This document shows positions 35,263 through 43,543 of a stretch of 64,000 nucleotides of DNA, piece by piece; within the stretch, counting starts at the first letter, position 1, and every line of letters starts with the position of its first letter. Source of the DNA: Candidatus Krumholzibacteriota bacterium (GTDB lineage: Bacteria; Krumholzibacteriota; Krumholzibacteriia; JAJRXK01). The notes under the pieces were generated by a model. It saw only the letters and a list, made by a program, of their open reading frames with translations. It did no database searches and was not told the origin of the DNA. The stretch spans positions 1 to 64,000 of the forward strand of contig JAJRXK010000020.1 of NCBI GenBank assembly GCA_024276305.1. Reading direction: 5' to 3'. A program made the translations under genes and the position numbers.

Positions 35263-36174
35263 CTAGCACTCTTGAGCCGAATTGTCGGCGGGGGAAACAT
35301 GGTGGCTCGCGCGGTAGGAGCTGCGAACGAAGGGAGCCGCCTCCACGTGGAGAAATCCCATCTGGAGAGCTCGGTCCCGGATCTCCTCGAATTCCTCGGG
35401 AGAGACGTAGCGCTCCACCGGAAGCTGAGCCGGCGAGGGCTGGAGGTATTGTCCCACGGTCAGCACATCCACTCCCGCCTCGCGCAGATCCTCGAAAAGA
35501 GCCTCGAGTTCCTCTCGAGTCTCGCCCAATCCGAGCATGCAACCGCTCTTGGTGCGTCGGATCCGATCGGGGCGGGCCTCGCCCGCCCACCGCAGGACCT
35601 GGAGACTGCGCTGGTAGTCGCTGCCGTGGCGGGCGCGGCGGTAGAGACGGGGAACCATCTCGATGTTGTGGTTGAGCACTTCGGGCCCGGCATCCAGGAG
35701 AGTCTCGAGAGCCGAACGCCGGCCTCCGAAATCGGGGATCAGAACCTCGATCGCACAATCGGGATTGAGCTGACGCACCCGGGCGATGGTCGCTGCGAAA
35801 TGCGCAGCACCGCCGTCGGAGAGGTCGTCGCGATTCACGCTGGTGATGACCGCGTGGGAGAGTCCAAGACGCTGAACCGCTTCGGCCACGTGTTGAGGCT
35901 CGTGAGGATCGAGACCGCCCGGGATCCCTTTCCCCACGCTGCAGAATCCACAGTGGCGAGTGCAGACCTCGCCCATGAGCATGAAGGTCGCGGTCCGATC
36001 GGCCCAGCACTCGAAGAGGTTGGGGCATCGCGCCGCTTCGCAGACCGTGGTCAGCCGCAACTCCCGCATCATCTCGGTCACCGACGCCACTCCCTGCGCG
36101 TCGGTGAGCCGAACCTTGAGCCAGTCCGGCCGCTCGGCGGAGAGTTCGAGGTGGGTCTTGCGCTTCTTGTTCAT
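35263..36174 (-). CDS. lipA: lipoyl synthase
   Basis: A protein of 303 residues, the normal LipA length. The auxiliary cluster ligands are C45, C50, C56 (CEAARCPNLFEC), the radical-SAM triad is C71, C75, C78 (CTRHCGFC) and the C-terminal serine ligand is in VRSSYRASH. It inserts two sulfurs into octanoyl groups on lipoyl domains such as the E2 encoded two genes upstream. The ATG overlaps the lipB stop (ATGA). Confidence 0.97.
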   Translation of the reverse strand: MNKKRKTHLELSAERPDWLKVRLTDAQGVASVTEMMRELRLTTVCEAARCPNLFECWADRTATFMLMGEVCTRHCGFCSVGKGIPGGLDPHEPQHVAEAVQRLGLSHAVITSVNRDDLSDGGAAHFAATIARVRQLNPDCAIEVLIPDFGGRRSALETLLDAGPEVLNHNIEMVPRLYRRARHGSDYQRSLQVLRWAGEARPDRIRRTKSGCMLGLGETREELEALFEDLREAGVDVLTVGQYLQPSPAQLPVERYVSPEEFEEIRDRALQMGFLHVEAAPFVRSSYRASHHVSPADNSAQEC

Positions 36175-36863
36175 TCGAAGACCTCGGCCTTCGCGGGGCG
36201 CGGCCTCTCTTCGACGATCCGACGATTCATGACTCGACCGAAATGCTTCACCAATCTGCGGCGCACCAGAGCCGCCTGCGGCGCACGACCCAAGACCTCT
36301 TTCATCGACGTGACTCCGTGGTCCCGGATCCCACAGGGCACGATGGTCTCGAACCAATCCAGATCGCAGTCGATGTTCAGAGCGAATCCGTGGCTGCTCA
36401 CCCACTTCGAGAGCCGTACTCCGATGGCCGCGATCTTGCGGGAATCCACCCACACCCCGGTGTGAGGAGGACGGCGCTGCGCTTCGATGGAGAAATCTTC
36501 GAGGGTGTCGATGAGAACTTCCTCGAGGCGACGGAGATAGCGATGAGCATCGCGTTCTTCCTCTTCGAGAGCCAGGATGGGATAGCCCACCAGCTGTCCC
36601 GGACCGTGGTAGGTCACGTCCCCTCCTCGGCCGACCTCGTGCACGGTGGCGCCCCGGCGACGCAGCTCCTCGAGAGGGAGAAGGACATTCTCCCGGTGGG
36701 AATTGCGGCCCAGAGTGAGGACATGAGGGTGCTCGAGGAGAAGAAGTCGATCCCGTTCTCCCCCGGATTGGCACCGCTCCACCCATTCCTGCTGGAGTGC
36801 GAGTCCGGCCGCATATTCCACGCGGCCGAGCCATTCGCTGATGCAGATGGGGTCGATCGTCAA
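36171..36863 (-). CDS. lipB: lipoyl(octanoyl) transferase
   Basis: A protein of about 230 residues. The LipB signature GRGGDVTYHGPGQLVGYPIL is present. The catalytic Lys is in VDSRKIAAIGVRLS and the catalytic Cys in ETIVPCGIRDHGVTS. It transfers octanoate from ACP to lipoyl domains in the step before LipA. No ATG is available before the conserved WLGRVEYA opening. TTG at 36863, directly after GAGGAG, is the most likely start although the spacing is unusually short. It follows E2 by 11 bp, and the frame continues open far upstream inside the E2 gene, where it is spurious. Confidence 0.93.
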   Translation of the reverse strand: MTIDPICISEWLGRVEYAAGLALQQEWVERCQSGGERDRLLLLEHPHVLTLGRNSHRENVLLPLEELRRRGATVHEVGRGGDVTYHGPGQLVGYPILALEEEERDAHRYLRRLEEVLIDTLEDFSIEAQRRPPHTGVWVDSRKIAAIGVRLSKWVSSHGFALNIDCDLDWFETIVPCGIRDHGVTSMKEVLGRAPQAALVRRRLVKHFGRVMNRRIVEERPRPAKAEVFE

Positions 36864-36874
36864 CTCCTCATGTT

Positions 36875-38182
36875 CTAGATCGCGGTCTCGTCGAAGTTCT
36901 CGAGGGTGGCCTTGATGCGTCCCAGGAATTGCTCGGCCACCGCGCCATCGATCAGCCGATGGTCGTAGCCCAGAGAGACGTACATCCTCGGGCGCACTGC
37001 GATCATGTCGTCGACCACGACCACCCTCTTCTCCACCTTCCCCATGCCGAGAATCGCCGAATTGGGCTGGTTGATGACCGGAGTCCCCATGAGGCTGCCC
37101 AGGCTTCCCGGATTGGTGATGGTGAAGGTCGAGCCCTGGATCTCGTCGCTGCTGAGCTGCTTGTTGCGAGCCCGGGTGGCGAGGTCGGTGATGGACTTCG
37201 CCAATCCCACCATGGAAAGGTCTTGAGCCCGCGGAATCACCGGAACGATGAGCCCCCAATCGAGGGCCACTGCCATTCCCAGATTCACATCTCCGTGGTA
37301 GAGAATGTCCGAGCCCGAAAGCGAGGCGTTGATGATCGGCATGGCCTGCAGCGCATCGACGACCGCCTTGGCCATGAACACCGTGTAGGTGAGCTTGGCG
37401 CCTCCGCTGGACTCGAGGAAGCGCTCCTTGTGCGCCCGCCGGATCCGGTCCACCTGTGACATGTCGATCTCGTAGAAGGTGTGCACATGGGGTGCGGTGT
37501 GCTTCGATTCGACCATCCGTTCGGCAATGATCTGCCGCATCCGGCTCATGGGTTCGAGATGGTCCCCACTGCCCGGAGCAGGGGCGGGCGCCGCCGCTCG
37601 CGAGGGTGCCACGACGGCGGGCGCCGAAGCAGAAGCCGAGGCAGAAGAAACCGAGGGAGCACCGCCCCCCGAGACATGGGCCAGGATGTCCTCCTTGGTC
37701 ACTCGCCCCTGCACTCCACTTCCCTGGACCCGGGTGAGATCGACCCCGTGCTCCGCCGCAATCTTCCTCACCAGCGGCGAACTCTTGGTCTGGAGTCGTT
37801 CCTCCCTCGATGCACTTCCTCCGGAAGGAGGCGAAGAGACCGCGGGAGCGGGGGCTGGCGCCACCGGAGCGGGGGCGGAAGCGGGTGCCGGGGGCGTGTC
37901 CGGCTGGGCCTCGGGCGGGGTCTCGGACGCCACCTCCTCCCCGCCTTCGGCGGCGATGCGGGCAACCACGGTCTGTACCTCCACCGTCTCTCCCTCTCCC
38001 ACCACGATCTCGGTGAGCACTCCCGACAGCGGCGAGGGGATCTCCGCATCGACCTTGTCCGTGGAGATTTCGTAGAGCGGCTCGTCGACCTCCACCGTGT
38101 CGCCGACCTGCTTGAGCCACTTGGTGATCGTGCCTTCGGCGATGCTCTCACCCATTTGTGGCATCAATACGTCGCTGGCCAT
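36875..38182 (-). CDS. 2-oxoacid dehydrogenase E2 (dihydrolipoyl acyltransferase)
   Basis: A protein of 435 residues. The N-terminal lipoyl domain has the target Lys at about 43 (EISTDKVDAEIPS). An Ala/Pro-rich linker follows, then a peripheral subunit-binding domain (about 133-170, SSPLVRKIAAEHGVDLTRVQ), a second Ala/Pro linker and the catalytic core ending with YDHRLIDGA (His and Asp of the active site). A strong AGGAGG lies 6 bp before the ATG. The core cannot be assigned to succinyl, branched-chain or acetyl transfer by eye. The E1 gene is not in this window. It ends with a TAG stop. Confidence 0.93.
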   Translation of the reverse strand: MASDVLMPQMGESIAEGTITKWLKQVGDTVEVDEPLYEISTDKVDAEIPSPLSGVLTEIVVGEGETVEVQTVVARIAAEGGEEVASETPPEAQPDTPPAPASAPAPVAPAPAPAVSSPPSGGSASREERLQTKSSPLVRKIAAEHGVDLTRVQGSGVQGRVTKEDILAHVSGGGAPSVSSASASASAPAVVAPSRAAAPAPAPGSGDHLEPMSRMRQIIAERMVESKHTAPHVHTFYEIDMSQVDRIRRAHKERFLESSGGAKLTYTVFMAKAVVDALQAMPIINASLSGSDILYHGDVNLGMAVALDWGLIVPVIPRAQDLSMVGLAKSITDLATRARNKQLSSDEIQGSTFTITNPGSLGSLMGTPVINQPNSAILGMGKVEKRVVVVDDMIAVRPRMYVSLGYDHRLIDGAVAEQFLGRIKATLENFDETAI

Positions 38183-38205
38183 GTCTTCCTCCTGAATCCG
38201 ATTCG

Positions 38206-39606
38206 CTAGAAAGAAATGGAGTGCCCCGCCGCCGCGTGGCTCGCCTCCAACATTCCTTCGCCGAGGGTGGGATGGGCGTGCACGATCCGAGAGAGTTCCT
38301 CGTTCGTGCACTCGAGCTGCATCAGCGCGACGGCTTCGGCAATCAGATCGGTCGCATGCGGACCGATGATGTGGACGCCGAGGATCTCGTCGTACTTGCG
38401 GTCGCGGATGATCTTCAAGAAGCCCGACGCCTGATTCTGAATCCGGGCCTTCCCCGACGCGGCCCAGGGGAACTTGCCGACTTCGATCTCGTAGCCAGCC
38501 TCCTTGGCCTGGGCCTCGGTCAACCCCACGCTCGCCACTTCGGGACGGCAGTAGGTCGCTCCGGGAACCAACCCGTAGTTCACTGGCCGAGTCTCCACTC
38601 CCGCGATCGTCTCGGCCGCAACCATGGCCTCGGCCGTCGCGCAGTGAGCGAGCATGGGCGTGGGAACGATGTCTCCGATGGCATAGATCCCCTCTACCGC
38701 GGTGCGCATGAACTCGTCGACCACCACGAACGATCGGTCGAGCTGAATGCCCACATCTTCGAGACCACAGTCGGAGGTCCGCGGACTCCTGCCCACCGCC
38801 ACGAGGAGCATGTCCGTCTCGAGCTCGGAGGCCTGGCCCTTCTTCTCGAGGGTCAACTTGACGCCCTTCGCACCCACCTACGCGGAGAGGAGCTTCGTGG
38901 CCACGTGGATGTCGATGCCGTCCTTCTCGAGCGCCTTGGCCAACTCGGCCCCGACATCGAGGTCTTCGAGGGGAAGCAGCTGCGGAAGCATCTCGATCAG
39001 GGTGGTCTCGCTCCCGAAGCGGGCGAAGACCGAGGCGAATTCGACCCCTACCGCCCCTCCTCCGAGCACCGCGAAACGAGAGGGCACCGCCTGGAGCTCC
39101 AGAACCTGATCGCTGTTGACGATCCTCTTCCCGTCGATGGGAAAGGCGGGAATCTGGGTCGGCACCGAACCCATGGCCAGGATGATCCCCTTCCGGGCCA
39201 CGAGCTGTCGCTTCTGTCCTTCGTGGTCGACCTCGACCGTCCGAGGCCCCACCAATCGTGCGCGGCCCGGCTCGCGGGTGATCTTGTTCTTCTTGAACAG
39301 GAATTCGACCCCCTTCGCATTCTTGGTGACGACCTTGTTCTTGTTCTTCATGACCGCCGCGAAGTCGAGCTCCACCGATCCCACCACCACCCCCGCGTCG
39401 GCGGCATGCTGAAGCTCGCTCAGGAGGTCAGCCGAATGGAGCATCGCCTTGGTGGGGATGCAGCCCCTCAGAAGGCAGGTCCCCCCGAGGCGCTGGTCCA
39501 TTTCGACCACCCCGGTCTCCAGACCGAGCTGAGCCGCCCGAATGGCTGCGGTATAGCCTCCTGGACCCGCCCCTATCACCAAGACGTCGTATTGCTGTTG
39601 GGACAC
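38206..39606 (-). pseudogene. lpdA: dihydrolipoyl dehydrogenase interrupted by one in-frame TAG
   Basis: The gene encodes a normal lipoamide dehydrogenase if codon 243 (TAG at 38878-38880) is read through: 466 residues in one unbroken frame. The first part (38878-39606) has the FAD motif VLVIGAGPGGYTAAI, the redox disulfide C44/C49 (GGTCLLRGCIP) and the NAD motif VLGGGAVGVEFASVF. The second part (38206-38877) has YAIGDIVPTPMLAH and the interface motif HAHPTLGE with the catalytic His. The TAG falls in a variable loop (KLLSA-stop-VGAKG) where family members vary widely. GTG at 39606 with AAAGG upstream is the preferred start; TTG at 39615 is possible. It may be a base-call error, a true nonsense mutation, or readthrough. 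Confidence 0.85.
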
Positions 39607-39649
39607 AGAACTCAACCTTTCGCCGGGAAATCCGCCTCTCGGAGATCAC

Positions 39650-39677
39650 AGCTTAGCACTTGTCCGGGAGTTGCCAA
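39650..39677 (-). promoter_or_regulatory. candidate promoter for lpd-E2-lipB-lipA
   Basis: On the minus strand TTGGCA (39672-39677) and TAAGCT (39650-39655) are separated by 16 bp. Transcription would start about 37 nt before the GTG start of the lipoamide dehydrogenase gene. Confidence 0.5.
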
Positions 39678-39695
39678 GAGAGATGGGTTGGTAGC

Positions 39696-39725
39696 ATTGA
39701 TGTTGACCATCAATATAAGTATGAT
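39696..39725 (+). promoter_or_regulatory. promoter with palindromic operator before pqqD-like gene
   Basis: TTGATG (39697-39702) and TATGAT (39720-39725) are 17 bp apart, a good sigma-70 pair. A perfect inverted repeat, ATTGATG and CATCAAT around TTGAC (39696-39714), covers the -35 and much of the spacer, as a repressor operator would. The patch is AT-rich against GC-rich surroundings. The leader to the PqqD-like gene would be about 165 nt. The rest of 39726-39895 shows nothing else I can support. Confidence 0.55.
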
Positions 39726-39895
39726 ATTCCGCAGAAATCGCCCCTCCGGATGCGGGTTCCCCGCCGCGGAATCGGTCGAATACGATAGTCCACGAGGATC
39801 ACATTCCCATGGCTTGACCGTAAGTGGAGTGCCCTCTACGTTGAGCCTGCGTCGTTCGTGTGATCTCTTCCCCGCCCCCAAGCATGGAGCCCAGG

Positions 39896-40189
39896 ATGAA
39901 TTCCACCCCATGCCCGCTCCGATCTGCGACCGTCAAGTGGCGAGTCCTCGACGAAGAGGGGGTCCTCGTCGATCTGGACCGATCCACCTACTTCACCCTG
40001 AACTCCGTCGGTCTCTTCATTTGGGATCGTTGCAATGGCGAGTTCAGCCCCGAAGAGATCGTCGAAGGCATCGTGGAGGAATTCGAGATCGATGCGGAAA
40101 CTGCCCGGCAGGATCTGGAGACCTTCCTGGACGCGCTCTCCGACCAGGGCCTCATCGATTACATCGTCGAACCCGCAGCCGCGAGCTGA
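39896..40189 (+). CDS. PqqD-like (RRE-fold) protein
   Basis: A protein of 97 residues with the PqqD pattern: VKWRVLDEEGVLVDLDRSTY, then FTLNSVGLFIWDRCNGEFSP and helices EEIVEGIVEEFEIDAETARQ and DLETFLDALSDQGLIDYI. PqqD-fold domains (RRE) bind leader peptides of ribosomally made, modified peptides and hand them to modifying enzymes. The ATG at 39896 has GGAG 8 bp upstream; earlier in-frame starts add unconserved sequence. The gene is not near pqq genes. A candidate peptide gene follows after 101 bp, and no radical-SAM or other maturase is adjacent. Confidence 0.85.
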   Translation: MNSTPCPLRSATVKWRVLDEEGVLVDLDRSTYFTLNSVGLFIWDRCNGEFSPEEIVEGIVEEFEIDAETARQDLETFLDALSDQGLIDYIVEPAAAS

Positions 40190-40290
40190 GTTCGGCCGCC
40201 TTCGGGTGGCGGAACCACCCCCCCCTGTGCTATTCTCTTCTGGTCCCCTGATGTTGATTGAAAGTGGTCCCCTCCACTGGAGCCCCGCGC

Positions 40291-40470
40291 ATGAATCGTT
40301 CTTCTGTCTCTTCCGCCACGACGGCGGTCCGTCGCCCCTACCTCCGACCTCTGGTCGAGGCCACCGACGCCAAGTCTCCCAAGATCCAGGCTCTCCGGGC
40401 CATGCGAGATGGCTGCGTCGGAACCGAGACTCCTCTGCCCTCCGACGAGCCGGTTCAGGATCCGAAGTAG
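40291..40470 (+). CDS. small peptide, candidate RiPP precursor
   Basis: A 59-residue peptide starting MNRSSVSSATTAVRRPYLRP. GGAG lies 8 bp before the ATG in the same setting as the PqqD-like gene, and third codon positions are GC-rich as in other genes here. The segment PYLRPLV approximates the YxxPxL leader motif that RRE domains recognise in lasso-type precursors. A Pro/Asp/Glu-rich C-terminus with a single Cys (RDGCVGTETPLP) would be the core. The last 16 bp overlap the convergent antiporter gene. The product is not recognised from any family; the RiPP reading rests on size, motif and neighbour. Confidence 0.45.
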   Translation: MNRSSVSSATTAVRRPYLRPLVEATDAKSPKIQALRAMRDGCVGTETPLPSDEPVQDPK

Positions 40471-41423
40471 ATCCGAGCCGCGAATCCGAAGTAGAGAACG
40501 AGGAGAAGTGCTCCCTCGCGGCGACCGATCTGTGGACGCCGCGCGAGCACGACCCACAGCATTCCCGCAAACGCGAGCATCGTGCCCAGCACCCATCCCT
40601 CTTCGCGACCCGCGAGGCGAAGAGGCGTGATCGCGCTGCTTCCACCCAGCACGAAGAGCAAGTTCATGGTGTTCGACCCGACCACATTTCCCAGCCCCAA
40701 TTCGTGCTGTCCTTTGAGCACCGCCGCCACGCTGGCCGCGAGTTCGGGCAGGGAAGTTCCGACCGCAACCATCGTCGCTCCGATCACCGCCTCGCTGATC
40801 CCCAATGCCAACGCGATGTTCTCGGCCCCGTAGACCAGCCACTTCGCGCCGAGAACCAGCAGGATCAGACCCCCCACCACCATCGCCACCGCCAGAGGGA
40901 GAGACCCTGAGGAAGGGATCTCTTCGACTCCGGAGCTCCGGGGGTCGTCCGCCGACCGCTCCCGCCGCGCGGCTCGAGCGTAGGAACAGAGCAGGCCGAC
41001 CTGGACCGCGAGGAAGATCCATCCCGCGACGTGCCCCATCCAACCCAGCACCAGCAGGGTCCCCGCCACCAACGATACCGACAGCATCACGTAGACATCC
41101 GACCGAAGGCGGTTCCACTCCACTCGCATGGGCCTCAAGAGCGTCGCAATTCCCAGAATCAGGCCCACGTTGGCGATGTTGCTGCCGAGGACGTTGCCCA
41201 ATGCAATCCCTCCCACCCCGCGCGCCGACGCCAAGAAGCTCACCACCGCCTCGGGACTCGAGGTTCCGAAAGCCACGACCGTGAGTCCCACGATGAGCGG
41301 AGAGATCCCCAGATACAGGGCCAAACGGACCGCGCCCCGCACCAGAGACTCCGCGCCCCACCACGTCGCCACTACGCCGGCCAGAAGATAGAAGAGATCA
41401 GAAGATTCCATGTCGTTTTCCAT
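40455..41423 (-). CDS. CaCA-family calcium/sodium antiporter
   Basis: A protein of 322 residues with about 10 transmembrane helices in two inverted halves. Each half carries the alpha-repeat signature: VVAFGTSSPEAVVSFLAS with GNVLGSNIANVGLILG, and VAVGTSLPELAASVAAV with GNVVGSNTMNLLFVLGG. This is the YrbG-type K+-independent Ca2+/Na+ exchanger. A hydrophilic loop rich in Arg and Ser separates the halves. It is divergent from the polysaccharide operon and convergent with the small-peptide gene. Confidence 0.94.
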   Translation of the reverse strand: MENDMESSDLFYLLAGVVATWWGAESLVRGAVRLALYLGISPLIVGLTVVAFGTSSPEAVVSFLASARGVGGIALGNVLGSNIANVGLILGIATLLRPMRVEWNRLRSDVYVMLSVSLVAGTLLVLGWMGHVAGWIFLAVQVGLLCSYARAARRERSADDPRSSGVEEIPSSGSLPLAVAMVVGGLILLVLGAKWLVYGAENIALALGISEAVIGATMVAVGTSLPELAASVAAVLKGQHELGLGNVVGSNTMNLLFVLGGSSAITPLRLAGREEGWVLGTMLAFAGMLWVVLARRPQIGRREGALLLVLYFGFAARIYFGS

Positions 41424-41480
41424 GAGGCAACGCCTGCGGTGGATCGCGGCGCGGCATCATAGCACAGGCCTCGGGCCACG

Positions 41481-41509
41481 TTGACCCCGGAAGCGGGAGC
41501 CTCTAGACT
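41481..41509 (+). promoter_or_regulatory. sigma-70 promoter of polysaccharide operon
   Basis: TTGACC (41481-41486) and TAGACT (41504-41509) are separated by exactly 17 bp, one of the best matches in the window. The predicted start point, near 41516, lies downstream of the GTG at 41513, so translation from that GTG is unlikely. Confidence 0.6.
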
Positions 41510-41566
41510 GCAGTGAGTGGCGGCCTGGAAGCGGCCGCCTTTTCCCGGATGGCTTCGGAGGCAGCA

Positions 41567-42544
41567 GTGCGCGTCCTGATCACCGGTTTCACCGGATTCG
41601 TCGGTAGTCACCTGGCCGAGCACCTGCTCGAGCGGGGAGATTGCGAGATCTTCGGACTCTACCGGTGGCGAAGCCGCATGGAGAATATCGAGCACCTCCT
41701 CGACCGCGTCACACTGGTGGAAGGAGACATCGCAGATGCCGCCGCCATGGTCGGCGCGGTGGAGGCCTCCCGTCCCGACTGGATCTTCCACCTCGCAGCC
41801 CAGTCCTTCGTGCCCACGAGTTGGACCAGCCCGGGCGAGACCCTCGATGTGAATGTGCAAGGGCAGGTGAATCTCTTCGAAGCGGTTCGGCGATCGGGAC
41901 TCACTCCGCGGATCCAGATTGCCTGCAGCAGCGAGGAATACGGTCTCGTCCACCCCGAAGAGACCCCGATCACCGAGGACAACCCTCTGCGTCCACTCTC
42001 TCCCTACGCGGTGAGCAAGGTCACGCAGGACATGTTGGCCTATCAGTATCACGCGAGCTATGGGGTGGATGCGGTGCGGACTCGCGGTTTCAACCACACC
42101 GGGCCTCGCCGCGGTCACGTCTTCGTCTGCAGCAACTTCGCACGACAAGTCGCCAGCATCGAGGCCGGGCTTCAGGACGCGGTGATCCGAGTGGGGAATC
42201 TACAGGCACGCCGGGACTTCACCGATGTGCGGGACATGGTCCGCGCCTATGCCGCCGCCCTCGAACACGGAGCGGCCGGAGAGGTCTACAATGTGTGCAG
42301 TGGTGGGAGCCATTCCATTCAAGAAATTCTCGACCTCCTGCTCTCGCTGAGCAATCTCGACGTGAAGATCGAGGCCGATCCCGAACGCATGCGTCCGAGC
42401 GACGTGCCCATCCTCGAGGGGAGCGCGGAGCGCTTCCACCTTGCGACCGGCTGGCAGCCGCGGATCGAGTTCCGCCAAACGCTCCAGGACTTGCTCGACT
42501 ATTGGAGAGACCGCCTCGCCCACCGCAGCCTGGCCTCGCTCTGA
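41567..42544 (+). CDS. GDP-mannose 4,6-dehydratase-like SDR
   Basis: About 325 residues in the extended SDR family. The NAD(P) motif is RVLITGFTGFVGSHLAEHL and the catalytic region is ACSSEEYG with YAVSK. FNHTGPRRGHVFVCSNFARQ resembles GDP-mannose 4,6-dehydratases of the prokaryotic type. It makes GDP-4-keto-6-deoxymannose. GTG at 41567 with CGGAGG 5 bp upstream is preferred; ATG at 41549 would add six residues. The next gene encodes the matching reductase, so the pair would yield GDP-D-rhamnose. Confidence 0.85.
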   Translation: MRVLITGFTGFVGSHLAEHLLERGDCEIFGLYRWRSRMENIEHLLDRVTLVEGDIADAAAMVGAVEASRPDWIFHLAAQSFVPTSWTSPGETLDVNVQGQVNLFEAVRRSGLTPRIQIACSSEEYGLVHPEETPITEDNPLRPLSPYAVSKVTQDMLAYQYHASYGVDAVRTRGFNHTGPRRGHVFVCSNFARQVASIEAGLQDAVIRVGNLQARRDFTDVRDMVRAYAAALEHGAAGEVYNVCSGGSHSIQEILDLLLSLSNLDVKIEADPERMRPSDVPILEGSAERFHLATGWQPRIEFRQTLQDLLDYWRDRLAHRSLASL

Positions 42545-42547
42545 GCT

Positions 42548-43513
42548 GTGGCTGACCGAAGCATCTGGGTCACCGGCGGGCGCGGCTTCGTGGGCCAGCA
42601 CCTCAGCGCAGAACTCCTTCGGCGGGGGATGGAGGTGGTGGTCATCGACCAACCCCGCCGCCGTGACCCTGCCGACCGCGGGCCGGTCCGCGAGCTCCCT
42701 CTCGACCTTCGCGACTCCACGGCGGTCGAAGCGGCCCTTCGCGAACACCTCCCCTCGGCCATCGTGCACTTGGCCGCGCAGAGCAGCGGAGCACGGTCCT
42801 TCGTGGATCCGAAGCACACCCTCCGCAACAACGTCGAAGCGACCCTGGGGCTGCTCGAAGCGCTCCGACGACTCACCGATCCCCGACCGCGCCTGCTGTC
42901 GATCGGGTCCTGCGAGGAATACGGTGCCCCCGCCGATGAATCAGAACTTCCCCTGCGCGAGTCACAACCGCTGCGCCCCGGGAATCCTTATGCGGTGAGC
43001 AAGGCCGCACAGACCCTGCTCTGTCAGCAATACCGGCGCGCCCACGGACTGAATCTGCTGTGCACGCGAAGCTTCACTCACACTGGGCCCGGACAGAGAC
43101 CCGACTTCGTGTGGAGCAGTTTCGCCCAACAGATCGCCCGCCTCGAACGCGCCGGAGGAGGAGACCTTCTCGTTGGCAATCTCGAGCCGAGCCGCGACCT
43201 GAGTGATGTCCGGGACGTCGTTCGGGTCTACGCCGACCTCCTCGCCGTCGAGTGGGAAACCGATGTGGTCAACGTCTGCAGCGGACGCGAGATCGTAGTC
43301 CGGGAGGCCCTCGAGATGCTCATCGCTCAGGCCTCCGCTCCGATCCATCCCGTCCCCGACCCCACGAGAATGCGCCCGCACGACGTGATGCGTTTCGTGG
43401 GCGATCCCTCCCGGCTGAAGGCCATGATCGGCTGGATGCCATCCACACCGATCGAGACTACACTGAGGGACCTTCTCGACGACTGGCGAGATCGTGTAGC
43501 TGCGTTGTCCTGA
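42548..43513 (+). CDS. GDP-4-keto-6-deoxymannose reductase-like SDR
   Basis: A protein of 321 residues in the extended SDR family: IWVTGGRGFVGQHLSAELL, IGSCEEYGAP and NPYAVSKAAQTLL, then FTHTGPGQRPDFVWSSFAQQ, which resembles Rmd-type reductases. It would reduce the 4-keto product of the preceding enzyme to GDP-rhamnose, though an epimerising GDP-fucose-type outcome cannot be excluded. The start is GTG at 42548, 3 bp after the dehydratase stop. Confidence 0.83.
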   Translation: MADRSIWVTGGRGFVGQHLSAELLRRGMEVVVIDQPRRRDPADRGPVRELPLDLRDSTAVEAALREHLPSAIVHLAAQSSGARSFVDPKHTLRNNVEATLGLLEALRRLTDPRPRLLSIGSCEEYGAPADESELPLRESQPLRPGNPYAVSKAAQTLLCQQYRRAHGLNLLCTRSFTHTGPGQRPDFVWSSFAQQIARLERAGGGDLLVGNLEPSRDLSDVRDVVRVYADLLAVEWETDVVNVCSGREIVVREALEMLIAQASAPIHPVPDPTRMRPHDVMRFVGDPSRLKAMIGWMPSTPIETTLRDLLDDWRDRVAALS

Positions 43514-43543
43514 GGGAAGTTCTTCCACCGTGGAGTTCGATTC

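Noticed and set aside
38878-38880. TAG as a generally reassigned sense codon
   Set aside because: Several intact neighbouring genes end properly at TAG, so global reassignment is not supported; only local readthrough or error remains.
39703-39725. TTGACC with TATGAT as a promoter
   Set aside because: The spacing is only 11 bp; the TTGATG six bases upstream gives the normal 17 bp.
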